Assembly (NCBI RefSeq): GCF_963664075.1 | Contig: NZ_OY760916.1 | Span: 3,059,001 to 3,123,000, forward strand | DNA length: 64,000 nt | Source of the DNA: an uncultured Desulfobulbus sp. | GTDB taxonomy: Bacteria > Desulfobacterota > Desulfobulbia > Desulfobulbales > Desulfobulbaceae | Direction of reading: 5' to 3' | Shown here: positions 42,983-51,904 of the stretch, piece by piece | How positions within the stretch are numbered: position 1 is the first letter of the stretch | How the letters are laid out: each line of letters begins with the position of its first letter | Position numbers and translations under genes: made by a program | The notes under the pieces: model-generated | Told to the model about the DNA's origin: nothing | The model's database searches: none | What the model saw: the letters and a program-made list of their open reading frames with translations, nothing else

Positions 42983-44713
42983 ATGAAATTATTGCCTGTT
43001 CTGCTGCCCCCCTGTTGTGCCGTTCTGCTTTGTTTCTCCTTAAGTTCCTGTTCTTCTCCCAACAAACAGCACCTTACTGTCAATGGTCTCAAGCAGGCAA
43101 CAGTCTGCACTGTGGATGAAGAGATTGCTCTCTCTGAGCCGGAAGAAACCGCTACCGAAGAGCTTGCGGCCCTGAAAGGTCTAAGTGCCGAGCAGCGTAC
43201 AAGCTTGGAGCAGGCTGGTATAGATGCTTCTAAGTATGACTTTCCCATTGTGTTGAACGAACAAGTTCAATACTACCTTGACCTGTTTCAGGGAAAACAA
43301 CGACGCTCGTATGCGCGCTGGTTGGCGCGCTCAATGGCGTACCGTCCCTACATCGAACCTGAACTAGTCAAAGCAGGGTTGCCCAAAGATCTGGTCTTTC
43401 TGGCTATGATTGAATCTGGATACAATCCCCGTGCCTATTCACCGGCGCATGCCTGCGGCCTCTGGCAGTTTATTGCTCCCACGGGGCGCACCTATGGTTT
43501 AACAATCAACTCCTGGATTGACGAGCGACGCGAGCCCGTGAAAGCGACCAGAGCGGCGATTGGCTACCTCTCTAAACTCCACAACCAGTTTGACAACTGG
43601 TATCTGGCGGTCGCCGCTTACAATACGGGCGAGAGGCGCATTGCCGATGCCATTGAGGCCTATGACACCAAAGATTTTTGGACCATAGCCGATACGGAGC
43701 GTCTCTACCAGGAAACGAAGCGCTACGTGCCAAAACTCATTGCAGCGATCATCATCGGACGAGATCCGGAAAAATTCGGTTTTACCGACATTAAATACCA
43801 TTCGCCGCAACCCTATGAAGAAATTTCCGTCCCCGGTGGAGCGTCCTTATCCGCAGTGGCTGTGATCGCCAACACCTCGGTGAAGGCCCTGCGGGAGCTT
43901 AACACAGAACTCAAGCTCGACCATACCCCTCCCCGAGGCAGATACAGCCTCCGCATCCCTCCGGGAACCAAAAAACTGGTTGCAGCAAACATCAACAATC
44001 TCAAGCCAGTAAAGCGGACGGTTTACGCAAGCCATACTGTACGGCGAGGCGATACGCTCTCTGCCATTTGTCAACGCTACAATGTGAGTCTGCACTCATT
44101 ACGAAAAGCCAACAATATGCGCTCCTCTTCTTTTATTCGCATTGGCCAACGTCTGCGTGTCCCCACCTATACCACACGCTATGTTCTCGCCTCCCAGGAC
44201 AGGCCCCAACGAAGCTCTCAATCCACACGTACAGTACAGCAGTCCATGCATCACCGCGTAGAGGCCAACGAGACTTTGGGCAGTGTGGCCAGACGCTACA
44301 AGGTATCGGTTGAGGATTTGATGCGCTGGAATAAACTCTCTAACCCCAACACGCTGCGCCAAGGCCAACAGTTGGCTGTGTATGTGTCCAGCCACATCCC
44401 CAAAGCAGTATTGGCACAAGCGCCAAGCGCTTCACCCCAAACCATCAAGCTCCCCAAGGCGGCCCTGGCTATCGCTCCGACAACAACAAAAGCTGAGAGT
44501 AAAACACAAACAGCAGCGAGCAAGCAAGCTTCATCGGGGGCAACGGTTGCCAAAGGGCCCGCCAAAGCCACCTGGTATGTCATTCAACGTGGCGATACGT
44601 TGAGCACCATTGCCCGTCGCTTTAAGACTTCAACCAAAGATCTTCGCAAATTGAATAAACTCAGCGACAACCTCTTACGTACAGGCAACAAACTGTTGAT
44701 TAAAAAAGGTTGA
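42983..44713 (+). CDS. mltD: MltD-like membrane-bound lytic murein transglycosylase with LysM repeats
   Basis: 576 aa. N-terminal lipoprotein signal with lipobox SLSSC (Cys about 23). The SLT domain has the catalytic Glu in MIESGYNPRAYSP, followed by GLWQFIAPTGRTYGL and AAYNTGERRI. A degenerate LysM-like segment (SVPGGASLSAVAVIANTSV) and three clear LysM repeats follow: HTVRRGDTLSAICQRYNVSL, HRVEANETLGSVARRYKVSV and YVIQRGDTLSTIARRFKTST, the last at the very C-terminus. A Ser/Thr/Ala-rich linker separates repeats two and three. It cleaves glycan strands with 1,6-anhydro-MurNAc formation at the outer membrane. The start at 42983 gives a proper signal peptide. A terminator follows. Confidence 0.93.
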   Translation: MKLLPVLLPPCCAVLLCFSLSSCSSPNKQHLTVNGLKQATVCTVDEEIALSEPEETATEELAALKGLSAEQRTSLEQAGIDASKYDFPIVLNEQVQYYLDLFQGKQRRSYARWLARSMAYRPYIEPELVKAGLPKDLVFLAMIESGYNPRAYSPAHACGLWQFIAPTGRTYGLTINSWIDERREPVKATRAAIGYLSKLHNQFDNWYLAVAAYNTGERRIADAIEAYDTKDFWTIADTERLYQETKRYVPKLIAAIIIGRDPEKFGFTDIKYHSPQPYEEISVPGGASLSAVAVIANTSVKALRELNTELKLDHTPPRGRYSLRIPPGTKKLVAANINNLKPVKRTVYASHTVRRGDTLSAICQRYNVSLHSLRKANNMRSSSFIRIGQRLRVPTYTTRYVLASQDRPQRSSQSTRTVQQSMHHRVEANETLGSVARRYKVSVEDLMRWNKLSNPNTLRQGQQLAVYVSSHIPKAVLAQAPSASPQTIKLPKAALAIAPTTTKAESKTQTAASKQASSGATVAKGPAKATWYVIQRGDTLSTIARRFKTSTKDLRKLNKLSDNLLRTGNKLLIKKG

Positions 44714-44725
44714 TCTCCTTCTTTG

Positions 44726-44763
44726 CCCCTGTCCGTCTCCTTTGACAGACAGGGGTTTTTCTT
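44726..44763 (+). terminator. Terminator of mltD
   Basis: CCCCTGTC (44726-44733) pairs with GACAGGGG (44748-44755), followed by TTTTTCTTTT. It starts 13 nt after the mltD stop. Confidence 0.88.
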
Positions 44764-44865
44764 TTGTGTTGTTCTCAAAAGAAGCCCCCTCCCCTTGTTT
44801 TTTTGCAAATGATCTCTACCCTTCACTCCAGGGCTCCAATACTCGTAAAAACTAGGGACAACTGC

Positions 44866-46308
44866 ATGCATACCGTACTACTCACAGGAGCAACAGGATA
44901 CATAGGCCGTCGGTTGGAAAAAGTGCTCCGTGAAGATGAAGCCATCAGCCTTCGCCTTCTGGTGCGCAATGGCAAAAAACTCTCCACCACCACTAGGCAG
45001 CATGCCCAGGTTGTCGAAGGCGACACCTTTAATACAGAAGCGCTTCACCAATCTCTTCAGGGAGTAGACACTGCTTTTTATCTGATTCACTCCATGGGGG
45101 GCGGGGAAGATTTCAGCCGAATGGATCGCATCAGCGCGGAAAATTTTCTTGCTGCCTGCCGCGCATCAGGAGTCAAACGTATCATCTATCTCGGAGGTCT
45201 GGGCCATCCTCAATCCGCTTCAAAACACCTTGCCAGCCGCATAGAAACCGGTAAAATCCTCTCCAGCTGCCCTGATGAGGTTCAGACGATCTGGTTTCGT
45301 GCTGGTGTTATCATTGGCTCAGGAAGTACCAGTTTTGAAATAGTGCGGCACCTGGTCCAAAAACTTCCTGTCATGATCACACCTCGCTGGGTGCGTACTC
45401 AAACCCAACCCATAGGGGTCAATGATGTTTTGGCCTATCTCCAAGCTGCCATAACTCTGCAAACCAGTGAAAATTTGATTGTCGACATCGGCATGCCTCC
45501 CATGCCCTTTCTTGAGATGCTCAAACAAACGGCCACTGCTATGGGACTCACCCGCTTCATCGTGCCGGTCCCCCTCCTCAGCCCAAAACTCAGCTCGTAC
45601 TGGCTGGCTCTGGTCACACCGGTTCCCTACCGGGTTGGGGCAGCGCTCGTGGAAGGACTCAAATCTCCGACTTTGGTCGAGAACGACCATGCGGAAAAAT
45701 TCTTTCCTGATATTTGCCCGCGTTCCTACAGCGAAACGGTCCTCATTGCTGCAACCGAGCTTGAAAATGACCAGGTCATAAGTCGATGGTGCGACTCCAG
45801 ACCGGGGGCAAGCTGTGATATCAGTTACCAGGAAATCAATAATCAGCTGGTGTTTCGTGATAGACGTATCACCTCATTTGCTGGCATACGCCCTGAAAAA
45901 ATTTTTGTCAGTCTCTCAGGTATAGGTGGAGAAAAAGGCTGGCTGAGCTATGATGTCCTTTGGAAACTGCGCGGGCTGATCGACAAGATGATTGGCGGCT
46001 GTGGGCTCAACCGAGGGCGCCGCCACTCACATGAATTGCGAATCGGTGATGCCCTTGATTTCTGGACTGTGGCTGATTTAGTCCCTAATAAACGACTCCT
46101 CTTGCAGGCGCAGATGAAACTTCCCGGAAAGGCCTGGTTGGAGTTTGATGTCCAAGAAGACCAGCTCGTCCAGACAGCCCATTTTATTCCCCAAGGATTG
46201 TGGGGTCGCCTGTACTGGTATGCTGTCCTCCCCTTCCATGCCCGCATATTTCCTCAATTGAGTAAAAAAATTATCGAGCGGGCTGCCACGCTCCCCCCTT
46301 CAAGCTAA
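44866..46308 (+). CDS. NAD(P)-binding epimerase-like protein with C-terminal DUF2867
   Basis: 480 aa from ATG 44866 (MHTVLLTGATGYIGRRL), preceded by AGGGA. Residues 1 to about 300 are an atypical short-chain dehydrogenase: TGATGYIG dinucleotide site, YLIHSMGGGEDF, IIYLGGLG and VIIGSGSTSFEIVRHLV. The C-terminal 150 residues (DKMIGGCGLNRGRRH, LDFWTVADLVPNKRLLLQAQMKLPG, then GLWGRLYWYAVLPFHARIF) match the SRPBCC-like DUF2867 extension seen in YbjT-type proteins. The substrate is unknown. It is followed 10 nt later by the TraB-family gene, so they form a transcript with yhbY. Confidence 0.85.
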   Translation: MHTVLLTGATGYIGRRLEKVLREDEAISLRLLVRNGKKLSTTTRQHAQVVEGDTFNTEALHQSLQGVDTAFYLIHSMGGGEDFSRMDRISAENFLAACRASGVKRIIYLGGLGHPQSASKHLASRIETGKILSSCPDEVQTIWFRAGVIIGSGSTSFEIVRHLVQKLPVMITPRWVRTQTQPIGVNDVLAYLQAAITLQTSENLIVDIGMPPMPFLEMLKQTATAMGLTRFIVPVPLLSPKLSSYWLALVTPVPYRVGAALVEGLKSPTLVENDHAEKFFPDICPRSYSETVLIAATELENDQVISRWCDSRPGASCDISYQEINNQLVFRDRRITSFAGIRPEKIFVSLSGIGGEKGWLSYDVLWKLRGLIDKMIGGCGLNRGRRHSHELRIGDALDFWTVADLVPNKRLLLQAQMKLPGKAWLEFDVQEDQLVQTAHFIPQGLWGRLYWYAVLPFHARIFPQLSKKIIERAATLPPSS

Positions 46309-46318
46309 AGATTTCACT

Positions 46319-47515
46319 ATGTCACAAACGCCCTTTCCCCAACAAAGCTACCCTGAGGATGTTGCCGTTCTCCAACAAGAGGACAAAACTATTCTGCTGA
46401 TTGGCACAGCTCATATTTCACAGCAATCCACAGACTTGGTCAAACAGGTCATCGAGCAGGAGAGACCCGACGTGGTCTGTATCGAGCTTGATGAAAAACG
46501 CTATTCTGCGCTTTCTAAACCCCAGGCATGGGAAAACCTGGATCTCAAGCAGGTCATCAAAACGAAACAGCTCACGACGTTACTGGTTAATCTCATCCTC
46601 TCGACCTATCAAAAAAAACTTGGCGGCCAACTGGGCATCATGCCTGGAACCGAACTCCTGGCAGCCGCACAATCAGCTGAACGATTAGGTATTCCCATAG
46701 CTCTTTGTGACCGTGATGTTCGCACAACTCTGCGTCGCGCCTGGCGGGCAACCACACTCTGGAAAAAGGGCTATCTTCTTGCTACGCTCATTGCCTCTCT
46801 CTTTGATCGCACCGAACTTTCAGAAGAGAAACTCCAGGAAATGCGCAATAAGGACGTGCTCAGTGAATTGATTAAGGAAATGGCCGATGCCCTGCCCCAC
46901 ACCAAGGCTGTACTTATAGATGAGCGTGATATCTACATGGCAGAAAAAATTAAAGAGACCCAAGGGCAACGGGTCGTGGCCGTTGTAGGAGCCGGGCATA
47001 TGGCAGGTATACGCCAGGTGCTGGGGCAAGACAATCGCCACCGTATGGAGGATATTGCAACCCTTTCTCCGGCAAGCCCTTTGGGCAAAATTATCGGTTG
47101 GAGTATTCCGGCACTCATTGTCCTGACGCTCTTTGGCATTGGCATTCGCCACGGCATGGAAGAATTTGGAGCCAATGCCCTGTACTGGATACTTGCCAAT
47201 GCCGTTCCGACTGCCGTAGGCGCTGCTGTTGCCCTTGGACACCCGCTTACCGTGCTCGCTGGCTTTGCCGGATCACCACTGACCAGCCTGACTCCTTTGA
47301 TCGGAGCGGGGTATGTCTGTGCCTTTGTCCAGGTGATGGCCAATCCACCCGTGGTCAAAGAGTTCGAGCAGGTTAGCAGCGCCATCACTTCCATAAAAGG
47401 GTGGTGGCAGAATAAACTACTACGCATCTTTCTCGTTTTTATGTTAACAACTCTGGGCTCTGCCATCGGAACCTGGGTTGGTGGCTATAAACTCTTAAGT
47501 TCCCTTGCCCAATAA
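46319..47515 (+). CDS. TraB/PrgY-family integral membrane protein
   Basis: 398 aa. Conserved TraB-domain motifs: LLIGTAHISQQS near the N-terminus, VVCIELDEKRYSAL and VVAVVGAGHMAGI. The C-terminal third has about four membrane segments (IIGWSIPALIVLTLFGIGI; ALYWILANAVPTAVGAAVAL; LTPLIGAGYVCAFV; IFLVFMLTTLGSAIG). PrgY homologues in enterococci reduce pheromone activity, and the domain is distantly related to Tiki/erythromycin-esterase-like metallopeptidases; in Gram-negative bacteria the role is not defined. It lies between the epimerase-like gene (10 nt) and yhbY (32 nt). Confidence 0.88.
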   Translation: MSQTPFPQQSYPEDVAVLQQEDKTILLIGTAHISQQSTDLVKQVIEQERPDVVCIELDEKRYSALSKPQAWENLDLKQVIKTKQLTTLLVNLILSTYQKKLGGQLGIMPGTELLAAAQSAERLGIPIALCDRDVRTTLRRAWRATTLWKKGYLLATLIASLFDRTELSEEKLQEMRNKDVLSELIKEMADALPHTKAVLIDERDIYMAEKIKETQGQRVVAVVGAGHMAGIRQVLGQDNRHRMEDIATLSPASPLGKIIGWSIPALIVLTLFGIGIRHGMEEFGANALYWILANAVPTAVGAAVALGHPLTVLAGFAGSPLTSLTPLIGAGYVCAFVQVMANPPVVKEFEQVSSAITSIKGWWQNKLLRIFLVFMLTTLGSAIGTWVGGYKLLSSLAQ

Positions 47516-47547
47516 CCCTTTTTTTAAAATATGTATCGAGTACAGAT

Positions 47548-47886
47548 ATGAGTGAAGCACAGAAAAAAGCACCTATTCCCGTATTGGGAAGCTTCAAGAA
47601 AAAAAAACTGCGCAGCTTAGGCCATCACCTTGAGCCCATTGTCTATGTCGGCAAAGAAGGGCTGACAGAACCTCTGCACAAATCACTGGAAGCTGCTTTG
47701 AAGGCACGTGAACTGGTGAAAGTCAAACTTGGGCAGAACTGCCCCATCGAGAGAAAGGCGGCTGGAGAGGAATTGGCTGAGTTGTGCCGGGCGGCACTGG
47801 TTCAGGTGATAGGCCGTATGATTTTACTCTACAAACCCAATCCGGAATTACCGGCGGCTAAACGGGTTCAGTGGCAAGATAGTTAA
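47548..47886 (+). CDS. yhbY: YhbY/CRM-domain RNA-binding protein
   Basis: 112 aa. The CRM domain is complete: KKKLRSLGHHLEPIVYVGK (GxxG-like), EGLTEPLHKSLEAALKARE, LVKVKLG and VIGRMILLYKPNP. YhbY-type proteins associate with pre-50S ribosomal particles. The first 15 residues are a basic, Pro-containing extension not present in the E. coli protein. It ends directly before a bidirectional terminator. Confidence 0.94.
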   Translation: MSEAQKKAPIPVLGSFKKKKLRSLGHHLEPIVYVGKEGLTEPLHKSLEAALKARELVKVKLGQNCPIERKAAGEELAELCRAALVQVIGRMILLYKPNPELPAAKRVQWQDS

Positions 47887-47890
47887 AAAA

Positions 47891-47925
47891 AATCCGGTCT
47901 CTCCTGCGCTGAGAGAGACCGGATT
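47891..47925. terminator. Bidirectional terminator
   Basis: A perfect 13-bp stem (AATCCGGTCTCTC at 47891-47903, GAGAGACCGGATT at 47913-47925), flanked by an A-run on the left and TTTT-like sequence on the right. It separates yhbY from the convergent cyclotransferase gene. Confidence 0.92.
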
Positions 47926-47943
47926 TTAAGCCAGCAAAAGATC

Positions 47944-48384
47944 TTAGAAATCTCCGCGATCAAACAGATCACGCCGATCTTCGACAAACCAGTGAATAAA
48001 TTTTTCCAGACCGTATTGCATGAAACGATCAAAATCCCATGGATCGTCGGAAAGCATTTTTTTGCATTCGTCCTTGATCGCATAGGCCCAGGCTTCCATG
48101 CTGGTACCATCGGCAAGGCTCACCTCAACAATGACCCGCTCGTACTTATCCCCTTCAAACTCATCGAGCTTTGACATGGTGGTCTCGTCTATATCCCAAT
48201 AGACTTTCCCACTCACGAGTGCCTCTTCTTTGTGAATAATACCTGGATATTCGGATCCACGGACTCGAAACCGAGCCCAGTTGCTCAGTATTGCTTCCCG
48301 TCCGTCATAGGATTGCCCGGTCACGGCTTTCATCACAAGTGGTGACTGTAATGTCCCATAACAAAATAACGCTCTCTTTTCCAT
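47944..48384 (-). CDS. Gamma-glutamylcyclotransferase family (AIG2-like) protein
   Basis: 146 aa. N-terminal FCYGTLQSP is the glycine-rich substrate loop; the probable catalytic Glu is in LDEFEGDKYERV; EAWAYAIKDE follows. AIG2-like enzymes act on gamma-glutamyl-amine or gamma-glutamyl peptides. ATG 48384 has AGGTG upstream. It stands alone on the minus strand between two terminator regions. Length and motif order are normal for the family; the exact substrate is unknown. Confidence 0.88.
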   Translation of the reverse strand: MEKRALFCYGTLQSPLVMKAVTGQSYDGREAILSNWARFRVRGSEYPGIIHKEEALVSGKVYWDIDETTMSKLDEFEGDKYERVIVEVSLADGTSMEAWAYAIKDECKKMLSDDPWDFDRFMQYGLEKFIHWFVEDRRDLFDRGDF

Positions 48385-49032
48385 TATCTACACCTGGTAA
48401 TTCGATAGCATTTGAGTTGGTCAAACCAAGACGTTCCCCCTGTCGAGCGTCGAGGCCTACGGGCAACAGTGCGTCACTGCTGCATTGGTCCCACTGCAGC
48501 ACACAGCGGTCTTAGCCAGTGCTGTGATCTGTTTGCTTTCTTTGACTGTTTTTCAGACACCTCTTTTCAGTCTAAGGTTGGTAATGCCCCCTCTTCTCGT
48601 CGCTCTTTACTCAACAGCCTGCCAATTATTGTACAGCTCTTGGCTCTCAGTCATCATGCCGGAGTAAATTGTGGTCATGAAGGATACCTTACTGCTCAAC
48701 TTTTTCCAAGGGGAGATGATCTATATCAATAAAATATCATTCTCTTTCTCACTTTCTTCACATTTCACCATGGAGACAATTTGTCCCAGAGGGGTGATTT
48801 CATCGCCCCCCCGACAACAAAGAATTGATCTTCCTGGCCAAAACTCCTGATTTTCTCCTGTTCAAGGGGAGACAGGTTGGTTAAGATGCTTATCTTTAGC
48901 ATCACTTCACAAGCCCCTTTACAACCGTCTATTCGAAGATATACGGTGTACAATACATGCCAGTATTACCCCGCAAATGGTCGCTGCGGAAGTGGTTCCC
49001 GGCTTGACCTTTCTGACATTGAAGGAGTTACT
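48385..49032. other. Long leader/intergenic region upstream of glyA
   Basis: About 650 bases with no convincing gene. A possible small minus-strand frame (48765-48953) has weak similarity to the start of a cyclic-nucleotide-binding domain (LSPLEQEKIRSFGQEDQFF) but no support beyond that. The region has several plus-strand hairpins: TTGTC/GACAA around GGGGTGAT/ATCGCCCC (48781-48817), TCTCC/GGAGA (about 48855-48873), and GATGCT/AGCATC (about 48886-48904). No known riboswitch consensus was recognised. Confidence 0.45.
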
Positions 49033-50283
49033 ATGCACACCTTACAACAGCAAGATCCCGATATTTTTAACCTGATTCAACAGGAAGAATTTCGGCAAAA
49101 AGATAAAATCCGCCTGATCGCCTCGGAAAACTATGTTTCCAAGGCGGTCATGGAGGCAACGGGCTCGGTTCTGACCAACAAATACTCTGAAGGGTACCCG
49201 GGCAAACGCTACTATGAAGGACAGCAGTTTATCGATCAAGTCGAAACCCTGGCTATCCAACGCGCCAAAGACGTCTTTGGTGCCGAGCATGTCAATGTGC
49301 AGCCCTACTCCGGATCTCCGGCCAACCTAGCTGTCTACCTGGCCTTTTTGAGCCCTGGCGATACCATTCTTGGTATGGCCCTGCCCCATGGTGGTCACCT
49401 GACCCACGGTGCCAAGGTCTCCATCTCCGGTAAATACTTCAATGCCGAATCCTACGCACTGGATGAAGAGACAGGTCTGTTGAACTATGAGACCATCCGT
49501 GAAAAGGCTTTGGCCTGCAAACCGAAAATTCTCGTTGCCGGTCATTCAGCCTATCCGCGTCAGCTCGATTTTGCCAAGTTCCGTGAAATCGCCGATGCCT
49601 GTGGAGCTCTCCTCTTCGTTGATATGGCGCATTTCTCTGGTCTTGTGGCCGGTGGCGCGCATCCCTCACCCTTTCCTTATGCCGATGTGGTCACCACCAC
49701 CACCCACAAATCCTTGCGCGGGCCGCGCGGGGCCATGGTGATGTGTAAGGCCGAGTATGCGGCTGCCATTGATAAGGCTGTATTTCCTGGCCTCCAGGGT
49801 GGCCCGCATAACAATACCACCGCTGCCATTGCCGTAGCCCTGAAAGAGGCTTCCACCGATGCTTTTAAAGCCTACGCAGCCCAGGTTGTTAAAAATGCCC
49901 AGGCCCTGGCCGCGACCCTGCTTGATAAAGGCTTCAACCTGGTTACCGGCGGCACCGAAAACCACCTGATGCTCATTGACCTGACCAACAAAGAGGTCAC
50001 CGGTAAGATTGCGGCCAAGGCGCTGGATGCCGCAGGCATTGTTTTGAATTACAACGCTGTGCCCTACGACAAGCGTAAGCCCTTTGATCCTTCAGGAATT
50101 CGCCTGGGCTCCTGCGCGGTAACCTCCCGCGGGTTCAAAGAAGAAGAGATGGTGCAGCTCGGTCTCTGGATCAACGCCATTGTCTCCGATCCGACCAATA
50201 CTGCTTTGCAGGAAGAAACCGCTGCCGCAGTCAAAGCTCTCTGCGCCAAGTTCCCGGCACCTGGCCTGGAAGATCTGGCGTAA
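49033..50283 (+). CDS. glyA: Serine hydroxymethyltransferase
   Basis: 416 aa, standard. Conserved IRLIASENYVSKAVMEA, YPGKRYYEGQ, NVQPYSGSPANLAVY, the Asp in LLFVDMAHFSGLVAGG and the PLP lysine in VTTTTHKSLRGPRGAMV. It converts serine and tetrahydrofolate to glycine and 5,10-methylene-THF. ATG 49033 has GAAGGAG 5 nt upstream; an upstream in-frame extension of about 50 residues shows no similarity. Followed by two terminators. Confidence 0.97.
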   Translation: MHTLQQQDPDIFNLIQQEEFRQKDKIRLIASENYVSKAVMEATGSVLTNKYSEGYPGKRYYEGQQFIDQVETLAIQRAKDVFGAEHVNVQPYSGSPANLAVYLAFLSPGDTILGMALPHGGHLTHGAKVSISGKYFNAESYALDEETGLLNYETIREKALACKPKILVAGHSAYPRQLDFAKFREIADACGALLFVDMAHFSGLVAGGAHPSPFPYADVVTTTTHKSLRGPRGAMVMCKAEYAAAIDKAVFPGLQGGPHNNTTAAIAVALKEASTDAFKAYAAQVVKNAQALAATLLDKGFNLVTGGTENHLMLIDLTNKEVTGKIAAKALDAAGIVLNYNAVPYDKRKPFDPSGIRLGSCAVTSRGFKEEEMVQLGLWINAIVSDPTNTALQEETAAAVKALCAKFPAPGLEDLA

Positions 50284-50296
50284 GTCAAGCTAGCGC

Positions 50297-50336
50297 AGTC
50301 AGTGCTCTTCGTATAAAGAGCACTGACTCGAGTCTT
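50297..50336 (+). terminator. Hairpin after glyA
   Basis: A perfect 13-bp stem (AGTCAGTGCTCTT at 50297-50309, AAGAGCACTGACT at 50315-50327) followed by CGAGTCTTTTAC. Likely the first glyA terminator. Confidence 0.75.
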
Positions 50337-50350
50337 TTACAGGTCAGCAT

Positions 50351-50387
50351 AAAAAAAGGGACGCCAAATTGGCGTCCCTTTTTTTAT
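50351..50387. terminator. Bidirectional terminator between glyA and nuoN
   Basis: GGGACGCC / GGCGTCCC stem with loop AAATT, framed by seven or more A on the left and T on the right, so it works for both glyA and the convergent complex I operon. Confidence 0.93.
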
Positions 50388-50401
50388 GCTCGTAACCTTG
50401 A

Positions 50402-51817
50402 TTACTGAATCGTTTGGACCACGGTCCCTGCAAAGGCGACAAACTTGGCAGGTAGCGCTCCCATGAGGCAGATGGCCATCACCAGGACGGCTCCGGTGAC
50501 TTGAATAATGGGATGTACCATAACCTTGGGCTGTTCCCCCGGCTCACCGGTATAGGCGGCCTTGACCACGGAGAGGTAGTAATAAATAGCAATGGCGGTA
50601 TTGATTGCAGCCAGACAGACCACCACCAGATGGTCTGCGCTCAGCGCTGAGGTCAGGATCATGAATTTACCCATGAAACCGACAAAGGGCGGAATGCCGG
50701 CCAGGCCAAAGAGCGCCACAGCAAGGACAAAGGCAAGAACCGGTTGGCGTTTATAGAGTCCGTTGAAGTCCTCGATCAAGAGGTTCTCCCCTTTCTGGCT
50801 CACATTGCTGATAACCAGAAAGCAGGCCAGATTCATCACCACATAACCGGCGATATAGTAGATAGCCAGACCATAGCCCTGGCTGTCCATGGTAATCAAC
50901 CCAAGCATAATGAAACCCGCATGGGCGATACCGGAAAAGCCGAGCATACGCTTGATATCTTTCTGGACCAGAGCACTCAGGTTGCCGTAGAACATGGAAG
51001 CAAGTGCAAGAGCTGCCATCATGTTGACCAGGAAGGCAGATTGCTCGCCACTGAGGGCGAGAAAACGAATCAAGAGGGCAACCGCTCCGAGTTTAGGAAT
51101 GGTGGCAATGAAACCAGTGGTCTCATTGGAAGCGCCCTGATAGATGTCCGGTACCCAGAAGTGCATGGGAAAAACAGCAAGTTTATAGAGAAAACCGGCA
51201 AGCACCAGCACAAGAGCAATCATAGCGGTGGGCTGCAGATTGCCTTCTGCGTAAAACTCAACCACATTGGCCAGGTAGGTTGAGCCGGTGAGGCCAAAGA
51301 GCAGACTCATACCATAGAGCATGAACCCGGTGCCCATGACACCAAAGAGGACGTACTTCATACCGGCCTCCATCTGCACGCGAACCCCGGTGGCATCATC
51401 GCGCATGGGGACAAGCAGGTAGAGGGCAAAGGAGGAAAGCTCAAGGGAGATGAAAATAGCCATCAGCTCAACCGAGCTGACCAAAAGCATCAGGCCAAGG
51501 ACACTGAGCATAAGAAACATGTAGTACTCAGGTTTGACTTTCTGATCAATGGCCTTGAGCGACTGACTGAAAATAAGAAAAACAGCCAGGGCTCCACCAA
51601 TCATGAGCTTGAAAAGCTGGGAATACTGATCAACGGCAAGCGCCCCATAGAACAGGGTCCCCTGTTCGTTAAAGGCAAGCAGGGTGCCGGCAAAGGTTCC
51701 GAGCCCAAATACGATGGCCACGTTTTTGGCGGCCGATTCGGATACATTTTTTCCAAGGCTGACGCAAAAGAGTGCAAGAGCACCTATGAGCAGCACAAGT
51801 TCGGGAAGGATAACCAT
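50402..51817 (-). CDS. nuoN: NADH-quinone oxidoreductase subunit N
   Basis: 471 aa, about 14 membrane helices. Antiporter-like subunit with the TM5 Glu in FISLELSSFALYL and NETTGFIATIPKLGAVALLI, VQKDIKRMLGFSGIAHAG and a helix break typical of NuoN. It is one of the proton-pumping subunits of the membrane arm. Last gene of the nuo operon; a hairpin separates it from nuoM. Start ATG 51817 has AAAGG upstream. Confidence 0.95.
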   Translation of the reverse strand: MVILPELVLLIGALALFCVSLGKNVSESAAKNVAIVFGLGTFAGTLLAFNEQGTLFYGALAVDQYSQLFKLMIGGALAVFLIFSQSLKAIDQKVKPEYYMFLMLSVLGLMLLVSSVELMAIFISLELSSFALYLLVPMRDDATGVRVQMEAGMKYVLFGVMGTGFMLYGMSLLFGLTGSTYLANVVEFYAEGNLQPTAMIALVLVLAGFLYKLAVFPMHFWVPDIYQGASNETTGFIATIPKLGAVALLIRFLALSGEQSAFLVNMMAALALASMFYGNLSALVQKDIKRMLGFSGIAHAGFIMLGLITMDSQGYGLAIYYIAGYVVMNLACFLVISNVSQKGENLLIEDFNGLYKRQPVLAFVLAVALFGLAGIPPFVGFMGKFMILTSALSADHLVVVCLAAINTAIAIYYYLSVVKAAYTGEPGEQPKVMVHPIIQVTGAVLVMAICLMGALPAKFVAFAGTVVQTIQ

Positions 51818-51845
51818 AGAGTGTGCCTTTCTTCGTGTTTCCCCA

Positions 51846-51878
51846 AACCCCGTCTTCCCAAAACGAGAAGACGGGGTT
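51846..51878. repeat. Intra-operon hairpin between nuoM and nuoN
   Basis: A perfect 11-bp inverted repeat (AACCCCGTCTT at 51846-51856, AAGACGGGGTT at 51868-51878) with an 11-nt loop and no U-run on either strand. It may stabilise or process the mRNA and so set NuoN level. Confidence 0.55.
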
Positions 51879-51904
51879 GGTCAAAGTAACAGTAATTGAA
51901 AACG

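Noticed and set aside
42898-43248. Minus-strand 116-aa frame overlapping the mltD start
   Set aside because: Overlaps the lipoprotein signal and N-terminus of a well-supported gene and has no motif.
48412-48732. Plus-strand 106-aa frame in the region upstream of glyA
   Set aside because: No ribosome-binding site, no recognisable motif and unusual composition; kept only as non-coding region.
49033-50283. Upstream in-frame extension of glyA to about 48877
   Set aside because: The extra 52 residues have no SHMT similarity and the ATG at 49033 has an ideal GAAGGAG site.
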